Origin: Mycobacterium sp.
GTDB taxonomy: Bacteria > Actinomycetota > Actinomycetes > Mycobacteriales > Mycobacteriaceae
Length of the DNA stretch: 64,000 bases
Direction of reading: 5' to 3'
Assembly: GCA_020438865.1 (NCBI GenBank)
Contig: JAGQTU010000006.1
Coordinates: forward strand, 1 to 64,000
The notes under the pieces were generated by a model. The model was not told the origin of the DNA. It made no database searches and was given only the letters and a program-made list of their open reading frames with translations. A program made the position numbers and the translations under genes. Below, piece after piece: positions 17,468 through 25,618 of the stretch. Every line of letters begins with the position of its first letter. Within the stretch, counting starts at the first letter, position 1.

Positions 17468-18990
17468 CGATCCGCCGCTTGCCGGCACTCGGTGTGCTGA
17501 CCCTGGGGGTGCTGCTCATCGGTGTGGACGGCACGGTGGTGTCGCTGGCCACCCCGTTCATCATCGCCGACCTGGGGGCCGGCGCGACCGACATGCTGTG
17601 GGTCGGTGACGTCTACTCGTTCGTCCTGGCCGGGCTTCTGGTGACCATGGGCAGCCTCGGTGATCGCATCGGCCATCGAAGGCTACTGCTGATCGGCGGC
17701 GGCGCGTTCGCCGCCACGTCGGTGGCGACGGCGTACGCGCCCACCGTCGGACTGCTCATCGGTGCCCGCGCCCTGCTGGGTGTCGCCGGTGCAACCCTGG
17801 CGCCGTCGACCCTCGCGCTGATCCGCGGCCTGTTTCCGCGGCCGCGCGAGCGCACCGTGGCCATCGGCATCTGGGCCGCGGTCTTCTCAGCCGGATCGGC
17901 GCTGGGACCCGTGATCAGCGGGCTCCTGGTGGACCACTTCTGGTGGGGTTCGGTCTTCCTCGTCAACGTCCCGGTCGCTGTCATGCTCCTGGTCGGCATC
18001 GTCGTGGTGCCCGAGATACGCAATCCGGCCCCCGGACCGTGGGACCTGCCCAGCGTCGGCCTGTCCCTGGCCGGCACCCTCGGGTTGGTGTATGCGATCA
18101 AGGAAGGTGCGGCGGGCGGGCTCCACGTCGAGATGGCGATCGCCGGGGTGGGCGGGGTGGCGGCGTTGGTGGTGTTCGCCCGCCGGCAGTTGCGGCTCAC
18201 GACGCCCCTGATCGACGTACGGATCTTCGCAGACAGGGCGTTCTCGGGTGTCGTCATCGCGAATCTGCTTGCGGTACTGGGCCTTTCGGGCGTAGTGTTC
18301 TTTTTGTCCCAGTTCTTTCAGCTCGTCGGCAGCTACTCCCCGGTGCAGGCGGGTCTCGCCGAGTTGCCCGCCGCCGTGGCGGCAATGGTGTTCGGCCTGC
18401 TGGCCGGTGTGGCCGTGCGCTTCTGGTCGCGCCGCGGGGTCCTGGCGAGCGGGCTGGCACTCATCGGTGCGGGGCTGGCGTCGCTGACGCTGGTTAGTCC
18501 GTCCACGGCATATCCGCACATCGGTTTCGCGCTCTTCGCCATCGGCGCGGGCCTCGGCCTGGCTTACACCGTGGCCAACGACCTCATCCTGGCCGGCGTC
18601 GCGCCCGAACGAGCCGGGGCCGCTGCCGCGATCTCGGAGACGGCCTACGAACTCGGTATGGCCCTGGGCATCGCAACGTTGGGCTCCGTCGTTGCCTGCG
18701 TGTATCGCGGGTTGGAGGTCCCGCCCGGCATGCACGCCGACATGGCCGCGCAGGCAAAACAGACGCTCGGGGGCGCCAACCAAGCGGCGGCAACGCTGCC
18801 GGCCGATCAGGCGAACCAGCTGTTGACCGCGGCCCGCGGTGCCTTCACAGATGGGCTGGTGGCCGCCGCCGGGGTCGGCTCTGCACTGCTGCTGGCGTCG
18901 GCGACGGTGGTGTGGCTCTTGCTCAAGCCGATTCCTCAGTCCGGCAGGGTCAGTCCCTGTTCGAAGGTGAACACGTTATCGGGGTCGTAG
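17464..18990 (+). CDS. DHA2-type (EmrB/QacA) MFS drug transporter
   Basis: A 508-residue protein with about 14 predicted membrane helices. Helix 1 contains LLIGVDGTVVSLATP, and the loop 2-3 motif is GSLGDRIGHRRLLL, both typical of 14-helix proton-driven multidrug exporters. The GTG start overlaps the TGA of the upstream secreted protein (GTGA). The C-terminus overlaps the end of the convergent flavoprotein gene by 55 bp, an unusually long convergent overlap. The substrate is unknown. Confidence 0.88.
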   Translation: MTIRRLPALGVLTLGVLLIGVDGTVVSLATPFIIADLGAGATDMLWVGDVYSFVLAGLLVTMGSLGDRIGHRRLLLIGGGAFAATSVATAYAPTVGLLIGARALLGVAGATLAPSTLALIRGLFPRPRERTVAIGIWAAVFSAGSALGPVISGLLVDHFWWGSVFLVNVPVAVMLLVGIVVVPEIRNPAPGPWDLPSVGLSLAGTLGLVYAIKEGAAGGLHVEMAIAGVGGVAALVVFARRQLRLTTPLIDVRIFADRAFSGVVIANLLAVLGLSGVVFFLSQFFQLVGSYSPVQAGLAELPAAVAAMVFGLLAGVAVRFWSRRGVLASGLALIGAGLASLTLVSPSTAYPHIGFALFAIGAGLGLAYTVANDLILAGVAPERAGAAAAISETAYELGMALGIATLGSVVACVYRGLEVPPGMHADMAAQAKQTLGGANQAAATLPADQANQLLTAARGAFTDGLVAAAGVGSALLLASATVVWLLLKPIPQSGRVSPCSKVNTLSGS

Positions 18991-20303
18991 GCCGCCTTGA
19001 CCATCCGCAACCGGTCGACGTTCGGCCCCCAATAGGCGCCTTCCCAGTCCGCCATGCCGGCATTGGGAACGTTGACGTAGGCGCCGTCCACGTAGCGGCT
19101 CAACGCTTCACCGAACTCTGCGATCCAGGCCTGACACGTCCTTGTCAGTGGGTCGGCTGAGGCGGGCGCCCCGCCCCGGGTGCCCCAGGCGGCGCCGGGC
19201 TCGGCATAGAACAGCGCAGTGCGGTGGGCGAACGCCGAGCCGCCGTCGGGCTCGCTGTCCGCGACGGCTCCGCCGAATGCATTGGTGAAGTAGTTGCACT
19301 CCGGGGTCGGTGCCTTCGCCATGAACTCGCCGACAAGTTGGATCGCGTCGGGCGGGAACGGCTCGGAAACGAACTGAGACAGAAACTTCCAGTTCGCCGA
19401 CTCCTGCGGCGTCGGTATCTGGAGGCCCGCGAAGATGTCGGCCCAGTCGGCGTCGATGGTGACGACCTCCGGCTCACCTACCGCCAGCATCGGCGCCAGG
19501 ATCTGCAGAGCCTCCTCCTGCGATCCGCCGGCCAGCAGCCCGAACAACAGCACCTTGTCGCGGTAGATCTCGAGCTGACTCGTGAGCCGGTTGTCCAGCT
19601 GCGGTGCACAGCGCTGCCAGGCCGTGAACACCTTCGCGAGGTCCGTCAACCCTGGCCAGGTCGCGGTGACATGGATGGCTTGCCGCAGCGGGTGAATCGC
19701 ATAGGTCAGCGACGTGACGATGCCGAAGTTGCCGTTGCCCGCGCCGCGCAGCGCCCACAGCAGATCGGGGTTCGTCTGCTCGTCGGCCCGGATCACCGCC
19801 GCCCCACCGCCGCCCGGGGCGACCACCACCTCCGCCGCGACGAGATTGTCCGATGCCATTCCGAACCTGCGGGTGAGCAGCCCGAAGCCACCACCGAGTG
19901 TCGCCCCGACCAGCCCGACCGTGCCCTCGTTCCCGGTGGGTGCCGCAAAACCGGCACGACCCAGAGCGGTCACAGCCTCCAGTTGGTTGAGTCCGGCTCC
20001 CACGACGGCGGTGCGCGAATCGGGATCGATCCGGGCTGACTTCATTGCGCTGACGTCGATGACGAGCCCGCCGTCCACCGCCGACCACCCCTCGAGACAG
20101 TGCCGCCCGCTGCGGACGCGGACCGGGATGTCGTTGCGTCGCGCCCACGCCAGGGCGTTGACCACGTCCTGCGTCTCGGCACAGAACACGACCGCCACGG
20201 GATGACTGGAGTGCAACTGATTCCAGCCGAGTCTGGCCGACTCGTAGCCCGCGTCCCCGCGCCGGACGATCTGGCCCGTGAGCGTGTCAGTGTTTGAAGA
20301 CAT
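18936..20303 (-). CDS. FAD-linked oxidase, berberine-bridge-enzyme type
   Basis: A 455-residue flavoprotein. The N-terminal PCMH-type FAD domain contains RVRSGRHCLEG (the His is in the usual place for covalent FAD attachment), GNEGTVGLVGATLGGGFG and GAGNGNFGIVTS. The C-terminal BBE segment reads DWEGAYWGPNVDRLRMVKAAYDPDNVFTFEQG. Such enzymes oxidise alcohols, sugars or alkaloid-like amines with O2. There is no signal peptide. The start overlaps the end of the upstream amino-acid permease by 17 bp, so the two are cotranscribed. The permease may import the substrate. Confidence 0.88.
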   Translation of the reverse strand: MSSNTDTLTGQIVRRGDAGYESARLGWNQLHSSHPVAVVFCAETQDVVNALAWARRNDIPVRVRSGRHCLEGWSAVDGGLVIDVSAMKSARIDPDSRTAVVGAGLNQLEAVTALGRAGFAAPTGNEGTVGLVGATLGGGFGLLTRRFGMASDNLVAAEVVVAPGGGGAAVIRADEQTNPDLLWALRGAGNGNFGIVTSLTYAIHPLRQAIHVTATWPGLTDLAKVFTAWQRCAPQLDNRLTSQLEIYRDKVLLFGLLAGGSQEEALQILAPMLAVGEPEVVTIDADWADIFAGLQIPTPQESANWKFLSQFVSEPFPPDAIQLVGEFMAKAPTPECNYFTNAFGGAVADSEPDGGSAFAHRTALFYAEPGAAWGTRGGAPASADPLTRTCQAWIAEFGEALSRYVDGAYVNVPNAGMADWEGAYWGPNVDRLRMVKAAYDPDNVFTFEQGLTLPD

Positions 20304-21750
20304 CCGCGTCTCCCGGCTCGGTTTCCAGCACTTCGCGATTGATCACGAACAGGTACGCGAAATACGCGCCGCCGGCAACCAGGATGCCGAGCGCGATGAG
20401 GACCGCCGTGTGTGCTTCCGGGGGGGAGACGAGGATGGCTATCACAATCGCCGACCAGATCAGCGCTCCGATGGCGACGGGCATCTCGAATCGGCCGATG
20501 TCGAACGCATCCTCTTGGCGCCCCAAGTGCTTTCGCACCACCAGATAGAGCACGATGATCGCGCCGTAGAGGGTCGCGCCGATCAGCCCGCTCACCGTCA
20601 GCAGCTCCAGCAGCGCGTCGCCGGGTACCGCCGCAATCAAGGCGATACCGAGTGCGACGATCAGAACGGTCGCGGGTATGGGAGTGTGGGTGCGCGGGCT
20701 GACGCGTTGCATCAGCCGGGCGGCCGGGAAGCGATCGTCGCGCGCCATCGCGAAAACCATTCGGGCACAGGTGGCCAGGGTTACCGTCCCGGCGCCGAAG
20801 AAGGCGATCACGATCGCGACGAGTAGCGAGCGCTCCATCACGACACCCAGTTGATCGCGCAGGATCAGTGCGACGGGTGAGTCGGTGGCTGTGGCCGCCG
20901 GAATGTCCTTGATGGCGATGGTGAGCGCAATCGCGAACACCATCCCCAGAAAGCCTGCGGCGACAACCGATCCCACGATGGCGCGTGGCACGCTGCGGAA
21001 CGGGTCCTTAGCCTCCTCGGCCATGTTGGCCGCCGCGTCGAAACCGACCAGTGTCGCGATACCCATGATCATCGCCGCCATCAGGCCACCGCCGAAAGAG
21101 AAGTAGTCGGGCGCCCCATCGGTGACGCCACGAGATGTGAGGTTGGCCGCCGAGCCCTGTCCGGTGACCGCCACGGCGATGAACAGGGCGACGGTCAGCA
21201 CCACGACGATGATCAGTTCGAGCCCCACCGCCGCGGAGGTCACCAGACCCACCAGGCGCGTCGACGCGATGACGAGAACTGCCTGCAGGATCATCATCAC
21301 CACCGTGATGACCCGCGCGGTCGTCTGGTTGTCCGCAATGCCCAGCAATGGCATGAGTGCGGTCTTCGCCAGTGCGTTGTCGACGGCCACCACCCCGATG
21401 ACCAGGTAGCAGAAACTGAGCCAACCGAAGAACCAGCCCACCTTCGGATTGGCCAGCCGCGACGCCCACTGGTAGGACGAGCCGCTGAGGGGGATACGTG
21501 CGGCGAACTGCGCGATTACGAGTGCGATCAACGTCTGGCCGACCGCCACGACCGGCCAGAGCCAGATTCCGACCGGACCGGAGTTCTGCAACACATTGTC
21601 GTAGGTACCGAAGATGCCGACCGCCACCGAGATGAACGCGAAAGACACCGCGAAGATCTGGAACGAACCGAGTGTTCGTTTCAGTTCGGGTTCGTAACCG
21701 CAGTCCTCGCAGATCTCGTCGGCGTGTGCGTTCGGCGATACTTCCGTCAT
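20287..21750 (-). CDS. APC superfamily amino acid/amine permease
   Basis: A 487-residue membrane protein with about 12 helices. The APC family patterns are visible: a first helix with FAVSFAFISVAVGIFGTY, PLSGSSYQWASRLANPKVGWFFGW, and GFDAAANMAEEAKDPFRSVPRAI in the middle. The last two resemble GABA/choline-type (ACT) permeases. The N-terminal cytosolic part has a CxxC-like EICEDCGYEPELKR. It is the first gene of a two-gene unit with the flavin oxidase. Confidence 0.88.
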   Translation of the reverse strand: MTEVSPNAHADEICEDCGYEPELKRTLGSFQIFAVSFAFISVAVGIFGTYDNVLQNSGPVGIWLWPVVAVGQTLIALVIAQFAARIPLSGSSYQWASRLANPKVGWFFGWLSFCYLVIGVVAVDNALAKTALMPLLGIADNQTTARVITVVMMILQAVLVIASTRLVGLVTSAAVGLELIIVVVLTVALFIAVAVTGQGSAANLTSRGVTDGAPDYFSFGGGLMAAMIMGIATLVGFDAAANMAEEAKDPFRSVPRAIVGSVVAAGFLGMVFAIALTIAIKDIPAATATDSPVALILRDQLGVVMERSLLVAIVIAFFGAGTVTLATCARMVFAMARDDRFPAARLMQRVSPRTHTPIPATVLIVALGIALIAAVPGDALLELLTVSGLIGATLYGAIIVLYLVVRKHLGRQEDAFDIGRFEMPVAIGALIWSAIVIAILVSPPEAHTAVLIALGILVAGGAYFAYLFVINREVLETEPGDADVFKH

Positions 21751-21840
21751 CTCGGCACCCCGCTTCAGTCGCGACAGATTCAGTGAATGTAGCGACCGGG
21801 ATGGAGATCTAGTGAGTTATGCCTTCTTTGGCCTTGCGGC

Positions 21841-22941
21841 TCAGTTCGCGCCGGCTGCAATCGCCTGGTCCACCTCGAGGGCCCGGGCGGCCATCTCGGC
21901 GTGCGCCTTGTCCAGCGACTCGGCCTGATCCTCATCGGCCTTCATCAGCGCGTCGATGTTGGAATCCGCCATCTCGTGGACGCCCATGTCGACGAACGCC
22001 TTCTGCACCTTGGGCCCCCACAACCCGATGTCCTTGACGATCGGCACGATGCGACTGAACAGGTGGGAGCGGAACTGGATCATCAGCGGCGAGTGGTCCA
22101 CGTAGGCGGCGCACTCCTCGACGGGCAGGCCGAGCGTCTCGAAGACCTCCTCGCCGCGGAACCGGTCGCGCATCAGGTAGCAGGCCGCCACGACGAACTC
22201 CTCGCGCTCGTCCCGCTCGGCGTCGGTCAGGTTGGCGTAGTAGTCCTTCAGCGAGATCCGGCCGAAGGCGACGTGGCGGGCCTCATCCTGCATGACGTAG
22301 GCCAGCAGTTGCTTGGCCAGTGACCCCTCGGGGGCCAGATCGCGCTGGACGCCGAAGGCGGCCAGGGCGAGCCCCTCGATGAGAACCTGCATGCCGAGAT
22401 ACGGCATGTCCCACCGCGAGTCGTTCAAGGTGTCCTGCAACAGCGAGGTCAGGTTCGGGTTGATCGGGTAGACCAGGCCGACCTTCTCCTGCAGGAACCG
22501 CGAGAACGCCTCGACGTGCCGCGCCTCGTCCATGGTCTGGGTGGCCGCGTAGAACTTGGCGTCCATGTCCGGCACGACCTCGACGATCTTGGCCGCGCAC
22601 ACCATCGCACCCTGCTCACCGTGCAGGAACTGGGAGAAGTTCCAGGCCGCGTTGTGGTGGCGGAACTCGGCTCGTCGTTTCTCGTCCGCAGCCTCCCAGA
22701 TCGGGCTGCCGAACAGCGGATGGAACTGGTCGGGTACCCCGACCGGGTTCGTCGGGTCGACGTCCAGAGACCAGTCGATGCGCGACTGGGCGTCCCACTG
22801 CTTGTCCTTACCCTTCTGGTACAGCGACAGCAGTCGCGCCCGCGGCTCGTCGTACTCCCAGGTGAAGCGGGCGTCGCCGACGCTGGGCACCTCCCACGCG
22901 TACGGGTCGGGCACCTCGGTGTACTTGTCCTTGGTCGTCAT
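21841..22941 (-). CDS. ferritin-like diiron protein (copy 2)
   Basis: A 366-residue paralogue of the protein at 12261-13361, with the same first 14 residues and all six diiron ligands at identical positions (Glu109, Glu139/His142, Glu189, Glu220/His223). Differences cluster in surface segments, for example HNAAWNF against FQGWQIS near residues 96-103. The two copies face each other across 8.5 kb. Copy 2 lacks the 16-bp palindrome found upstream of copy 1, which suggests different control. The function is unknown, as for copy 1. Confidence 0.85.
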   Translation of the reverse strand: MTTKDKYTEVPDPYAWEVPSVGDARFTWEYDEPRARLLSLYQKGKDKQWDAQSRIDWSLDVDPTNPVGVPDQFHPLFGSPIWEAADEKRRAEFRHHNAAWNFSQFLHGEQGAMVCAAKIVEVVPDMDAKFYAATQTMDEARHVEAFSRFLQEKVGLVYPINPNLTSLLQDTLNDSRWDMPYLGMQVLIEGLALAAFGVQRDLAPEGSLAKQLLAYVMQDEARHVAFGRISLKDYYANLTDAERDEREEFVVAACYLMRDRFRGEEVFETLGLPVEECAAYVDHSPLMIQFRSHLFSRIVPIVKDIGLWGPKVQKAFVDMGVHEMADSNIDALMKADEDQAESLDKAHAEMAARALEVDQAIAAGAN

Positions 22942-23364
22942 GCGCTGCTGCCCCTCTCCGCCCTGGATGACCCGATGGTCCTATGACGAGTATCACACGG
23001 CGCCGAAACTGCCACCCCGTTCCGCCGGGCCGCCCGGCGGGACGCGCAACGCGGGTCGAGGTTCCCGCAACCGGGAGACGTTTGCCGTCACAGCAGGCAA
23101 AGATCGTGACGTTGCCAACACGCCGGCCGCCCGCCGCCACCCCCGTAGCCGAGTGTCGTCGCTGTAGATGCACGGGTATTTCACTCCGGCCACTTAGCTG
23201 ACCTGCAGCAACAGGTGTCAATTATTAACGGCGTGCCGTGCGGTGCCCAACATTAGGCTTCTGGGCTGCGCGTTTGGCGTATTGGGTGTTATAGTCCCGT
23301 TAGCTGTAGGGTCTAATCAATTGCATGCAGCCAGCCACAACATCGCGGAGTGAGGTGTTAGCCG
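22942..23364. other. intergenic region between diiron copy 2 and a small predicted gene
   Basis: About 420 bp without a convincing gene. It holds the diiron copy 2 upstream region, with a GAGTATC half-site near 22988, and then a relatively AT-rich stretch (23160-23330). A candidate promoter with TATAGT at 23290-23295 lies in that stretch. Confidence 0.6.
23290..23295 (+). promoter_or_regulatory. candidate -10 (TATAGT) for the small gene at 23365
   Basis: TATAGT matches the TANNNT consensus, sits in the only AT-rich patch of this gap, and would give a leader of about 60 nt. No clear -35 is present. Confidence 0.4.
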
Positions 23365-23538
23365 ATGGGTACGGAGGACGAGGCCCCCACGGGCTCGCCG
23401 CACCCGCGCCTGCACAGTGGCGAGATTGCTGCGCAACGCTCCATGTCGGCGGCGCCGGTACAGGTGCTGAACTGCAACCGGCTCGGCCGCCAGGCCAACC
23501 CGCCGCGTTCGTTCGGCGACTGGTTCCGCCGGCGCTGA
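23365..23538 (+). CDS. predicted 57-residue protein, unknown
   Basis: ATG at 23365 to TGA at 23538. Nearly every third codon position is G or C (by eye about 50 of 57), which is typical of real genes in this genome. The product begins MGTEDEAPTGSPHP, has one Cys (VLNCNRLG) and ends in the aromatic and basic segment SFGDWFRRR. No membrane helix or known domain is visible. It is convergent with the DUF3618 gene and has a plausible promoter upstream. I do not recognise it. Confidence 0.5.
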   Translation: MGTEDEAPTGSPHPRLHSGEIAAQRSMSAAPVQVLNCNRLGRQANPPRSFGDWFRRR

Positions 23539-23565
23539 CCCCGGGCAGCGCGGCGCGGCGCTTTC

Positions 23566-23793
23566 CTAGCCGTTGCGCACGCGGCGCACCACAACCACCA
23601 CGGTCACCAGGGTGACGCCGGCCAGCGCGGCGGCTACCGCGGGTTTCTTGACGAAGCGCACGAGCGCGCCCTTGATGTCGTCGGCGATCCGTTGCGGATT
23701 GGCCCGCTCGGCCAACGAATCGACGGTCAACGCCAACCGGTCGCGCGCCTGGTCGATATCGGCCTTGATGAGCTCGGGATCCCGATCCGCCAC
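23566..23793 (-). CDS. DUF3618 membrane protein (Rv2520c equivalent)
   Basis: A 75-residue protein. The amphipathic N-terminal half (VADRDPELIKADIDQARDRLALTVDSLAERA, DUF3618) precedes a linker and one C-terminal membrane helix ending in RRVRNG. DUF3618 proteins are thought to sit at the inner membrane, with no established function. The GTG at 23793 is preceded by GGAGG at good spacing; another in-frame GTG at 23799 is too close to that site. It is divergent from bcp, matching Rv2520c-Rv2521. Confidence 0.85.
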   Translation of the reverse strand: MADRDPELIKADIDQARDRLALTVDSLAERANPQRIADDIKGALVRFVKKPAVAAALAGVTLVTVVVVVRRVRNG

Positions 23794-23889
23794 TTCCACC
23801 CTCCAAACTGCAGCCCTGCCGAACTACCCTAGATCAGCCGCCGCTAACCCGGCGCATCGGTGGAGTAAGGGTCGAGAAAGGATCAGCTG

Positions 23890-24363
23890 GTGACCGAAAC
23901 AGCTCGGCTGGAAGTGGGCGACAAGGCTCCCGCGTTCAGCCTGCCTGACGCGGACGGCAAGACGGTGAAACTGTCCGACTTCAAGGGCCGCAAGGTGATC
24001 GTCTACTTCTATCCGGCCGCCATGACCCCCGGCTGCTCCAAGCAGGCCTGCGACTTCCGGGACAGCCTGGCCGAGTTGAACGGCGCCGGCGTCGAAGTGG
24101 TGGGCATCTCCCCCGACAAGCCGGAGAAGCTCGCCAAGTTCCGGGACCGGGACGGGCTCACCTTCCCGCTGCTGTCCGACGTGGACCGCTCGGTGCTCAC
24201 CGAGTGGGGCGCGTTCGGGGAGAAGAAGATGTACGGCAAGACCGTGCAGGGCGTCATCCGTTCGACGTTCGTCGTCGACGAGAAGGGCAAGATCGAGGTG
24301 GCCCAGTACAACGTCAAGGCCACCGGCCACGTCGCCAAGCTGCGCCGCGATATCGACGTCTGA
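23890..24363 (+). CDS. bcp: Bcp-type thiol peroxidase (Rv2521 equivalent)
   Basis: A 157-residue peroxiredoxin of the PrxQ/Bcp group that reduces H2O2 and organic hydroperoxides with thioredoxin-like donors in the cytosol. The motif TPGCSKQAC gives the peroxidatic Cys49 and resolving Cys54, the five-residue spacing of atypical two-Cys PrxQ. The start is the GTG at 23890. It is convergent with a small membrane-protein gene. Confidence 0.92.
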   Translation: MTETARLEVGDKAPAFSLPDADGKTVKLSDFKGRKVIVYFYPAAMTPGCSKQACDFRDSLAELNGAGVEVVGISPDKPEKLAKFRDRDGLTFPLLSDVDRSVLTEWGAFGEKKMYGKTVQGVIRSTFVVDEKGKIEVAQYNVKATGHVAKLRRDIDV

Positions 24364-24388
24364 GCTATTCAGCGCAGGGTAAGCGGGT

Positions 24389-24637
24389 TCAGACCTTCCG
24401 CCGATCTGCGCCACCTCGGCGGCTCCGCCAGACAGCGATGGCAACCAGGGCTGTGCCGGCCAGACCGGACAGCCAGGCAAGCGGGATCAACACGAAGGGC
24501 TCGTGCAGCAATCCGTCCGCACCGACATGGGAGCCGATGACTTCGTAGGCCATGATCAACGCTGCGGCCAGCGCGATCAGGAGTACGCCACCGACGAACA
24601 ACGGGCTGCGGCGACCGCCGCTGGCAACCTTCGCCAC
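24389..24637 (-). CDS. small two-helix membrane protein (DUF3955-like)
   Basis: An 82-residue protein with a basic N-terminus and two hydrophobic helices (about residues 12-31 and 50-70), and a positively charged tail ([12 protein letters not shown]). The GTG start is at 24637. The fold resembles DUF3955 proteins. Function is unknown. It is divergent from vapBC, so its promoter lies close to the vapB operator repeats. Confidence 0.65.
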   Translation of the reverse strand: MAKVASGGRRSPLFVGGVLLIALAAALIMAYEVIGSHVGADGLLHEPFVLIPLAWLSGLAGTALVAIAVWRSRRGGADRRKV

Positions 24638-24698
24638 GCAGTCGAGGGTAGGGCCAGGTGGGTTGTGCGTGCTCGGCGGTCAATCGGGGCGTCGACAT

Positions 24699-24727
24699 GT
24701 GTATGCGATGTGTATGCTTGGTGTATG
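24699..24727 (+). promoter_or_regulatory. vapB promoter and three GTGTATG operator-like repeats
   Basis: GTGTATG occurs at 24699-24705, 24710-24716 and 24721-24727, an exact 11-bp period, and the third copy contains the vapB ATG. TATGCT (24713-24718) is a TANNNT -10 that would start RNA at about 24725, the first base of the ATG, so vapB may be leaderless. No Shine-Dalgarno sequence is visible. Helically phased repeats over the start suit autorepression by VapB-VapC. Confidence 0.6.
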
Positions 24728-24934
24728 TCGCGGACCAACATCGACATCGACGACGAACTGGTCGCCGAAGTGATGCGAAGGTACGGGGTTGCCACCAAGA
24801 AACAGGCCGTCGACCTGGCCCTACGGCGCCTGGTTGGCGGCCCGTTGAGCCGCGATTTTCTCCTGAGTCTCGAAGGCATCGGTTGGGACGCCGACCTTGA
24901 CGGCATCCGCCGAGAGCGGCCCGGCGAGTTCTGA
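24725..24934 (+). CDS. vapB: VapB-type antitoxin
   Basis: A 69-residue protein with an N-terminal ribbon-helix-helix type segment ([37 protein letters not shown]) and an acidic C-terminal tail ([20 protein letters not shown]) of the kind that wraps the toxin. It neutralises VapC and probably represses its own promoter. The stop overlaps the vapC start (TGATG). By sequence it is close to the VapB of the M. tuberculosis VapBC11 type as I recall it. Confidence 0.88.
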   Translation: MSRTNIDIDDELVAEVMRRYGVATKKQAVDLALRRLVGGPLSRDFLLSLEGIGWDADLDGIRRERPGEF

Positions 24935-25338
24935 TGATCCTGATCGATACGTCCGCCTGGATCGAATACCTTCGCGCGACCGGGTCGGCCGCCGCGATCG
25001 AGGTGCGCCGACTGCTGTCGAACGAAGCGGATCGGGTCGTCATGTGTGAGCCGGTGGCGATTGAGATCTTGTCGGGCGCAGTCGACGAGGGCAAGCACGC
25101 GAAACTCGAACAGCTGGTCAACGGGCTGCCGTCGCTGAGAATCGATGATGCGGTCGACTTCCGCAGTGCTGCTGCCATCTACCGTGCGGCCCGCCGCGCC
25201 GGGCAGACGATCCGAAGCATCAATGACTGTCTGATTGCCGCGTTGTCGATACGCCACGGCGCCGGGATCGTTCACCGCGATGCGGACTTCGAGGTCATCG
25301 CGGCGATCACAGGTCTTCAGGCCCAATCGTTCCGGTGA
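24934..25338 (+). CDS. vapC: VapC-type PIN-domain toxin (VapC11-like)
   Basis: A 134-residue PIN-domain ribonuclease. The acidic Mg2+-binding residues are Asp5 (LIDTSAW), Glu44 (AIEILSG), Asp98 (SINDCLIAA) and Asp116/118 (HRDADF). All are present, so the toxin looks active. VapC proteins cut tRNA or rRNA at single sites; the closely similar M. tuberculosis VapC11 is reported to cut tRNA-Leu, so a tRNA target is likely. It is translationally coupled to vapB. A decayed hydrolase gene follows directly. Confidence 0.9.
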   Translation: MILIDTSAWIEYLRATGSAAAIEVRRLLSNEADRVVMCEPVAIEILSGAVDEGKHAKLEQLVNGLPSLRIDDAVDFRSAAAIYRAARRAGQTIRSINDCLIAALSIRHGAGIVHRDADFEVIAAITGLQAQSFR

Positions 25339-25374
25339 AGCAGGTGAGGCCAATCGAGATCGTCGACGTCGAGC

Positions 25375-25618
25375 GTCTGAATACAGCCGTGGCGACGATC
25401 ACCGACAGCGGCGTCCCGCTGCTTCTGGTACGGGGACAGATGAGCGATCTCGTCACCGGCGAGCGCGCCCAGACTTTCTCCGCCGCTTCCCGTGCGTCGA
25501 ATTCGCTGACGTCGCCGGTGCCGGGCACATGGTGGCCGGTGATCGCAACGCCGCGTTCGCCGATGCGGTAGTGGAGTTCCTGGAGCGCCATGCGGTGCGC
25601 CGCCACCCGGAGATCTAG
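25375..25618 (+). pseudogene. C-terminal remnant of an alpha/beta-hydrolase, frameshifted
   Basis: One frame reads VPLLLVRGQMSDLVTGERAQTF, and a second frame then continues RRFPCVEFADVAGAGHMVAGDRNAAF and on to a stop at 25618. Together they are the last third of an alpha/beta-hydrolase: the acid in the MSDLV region and the catalytic His in GAGHMVAGD. Joining the frames needs one extra base near 25480 (a single C would restore FLRRFP). The N-terminal two thirds, including the Ser nucleophile, are absent and vapC lies in their place. The stop shares CTAG with the convergent flavoenzyme. Confidence 0.75.
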
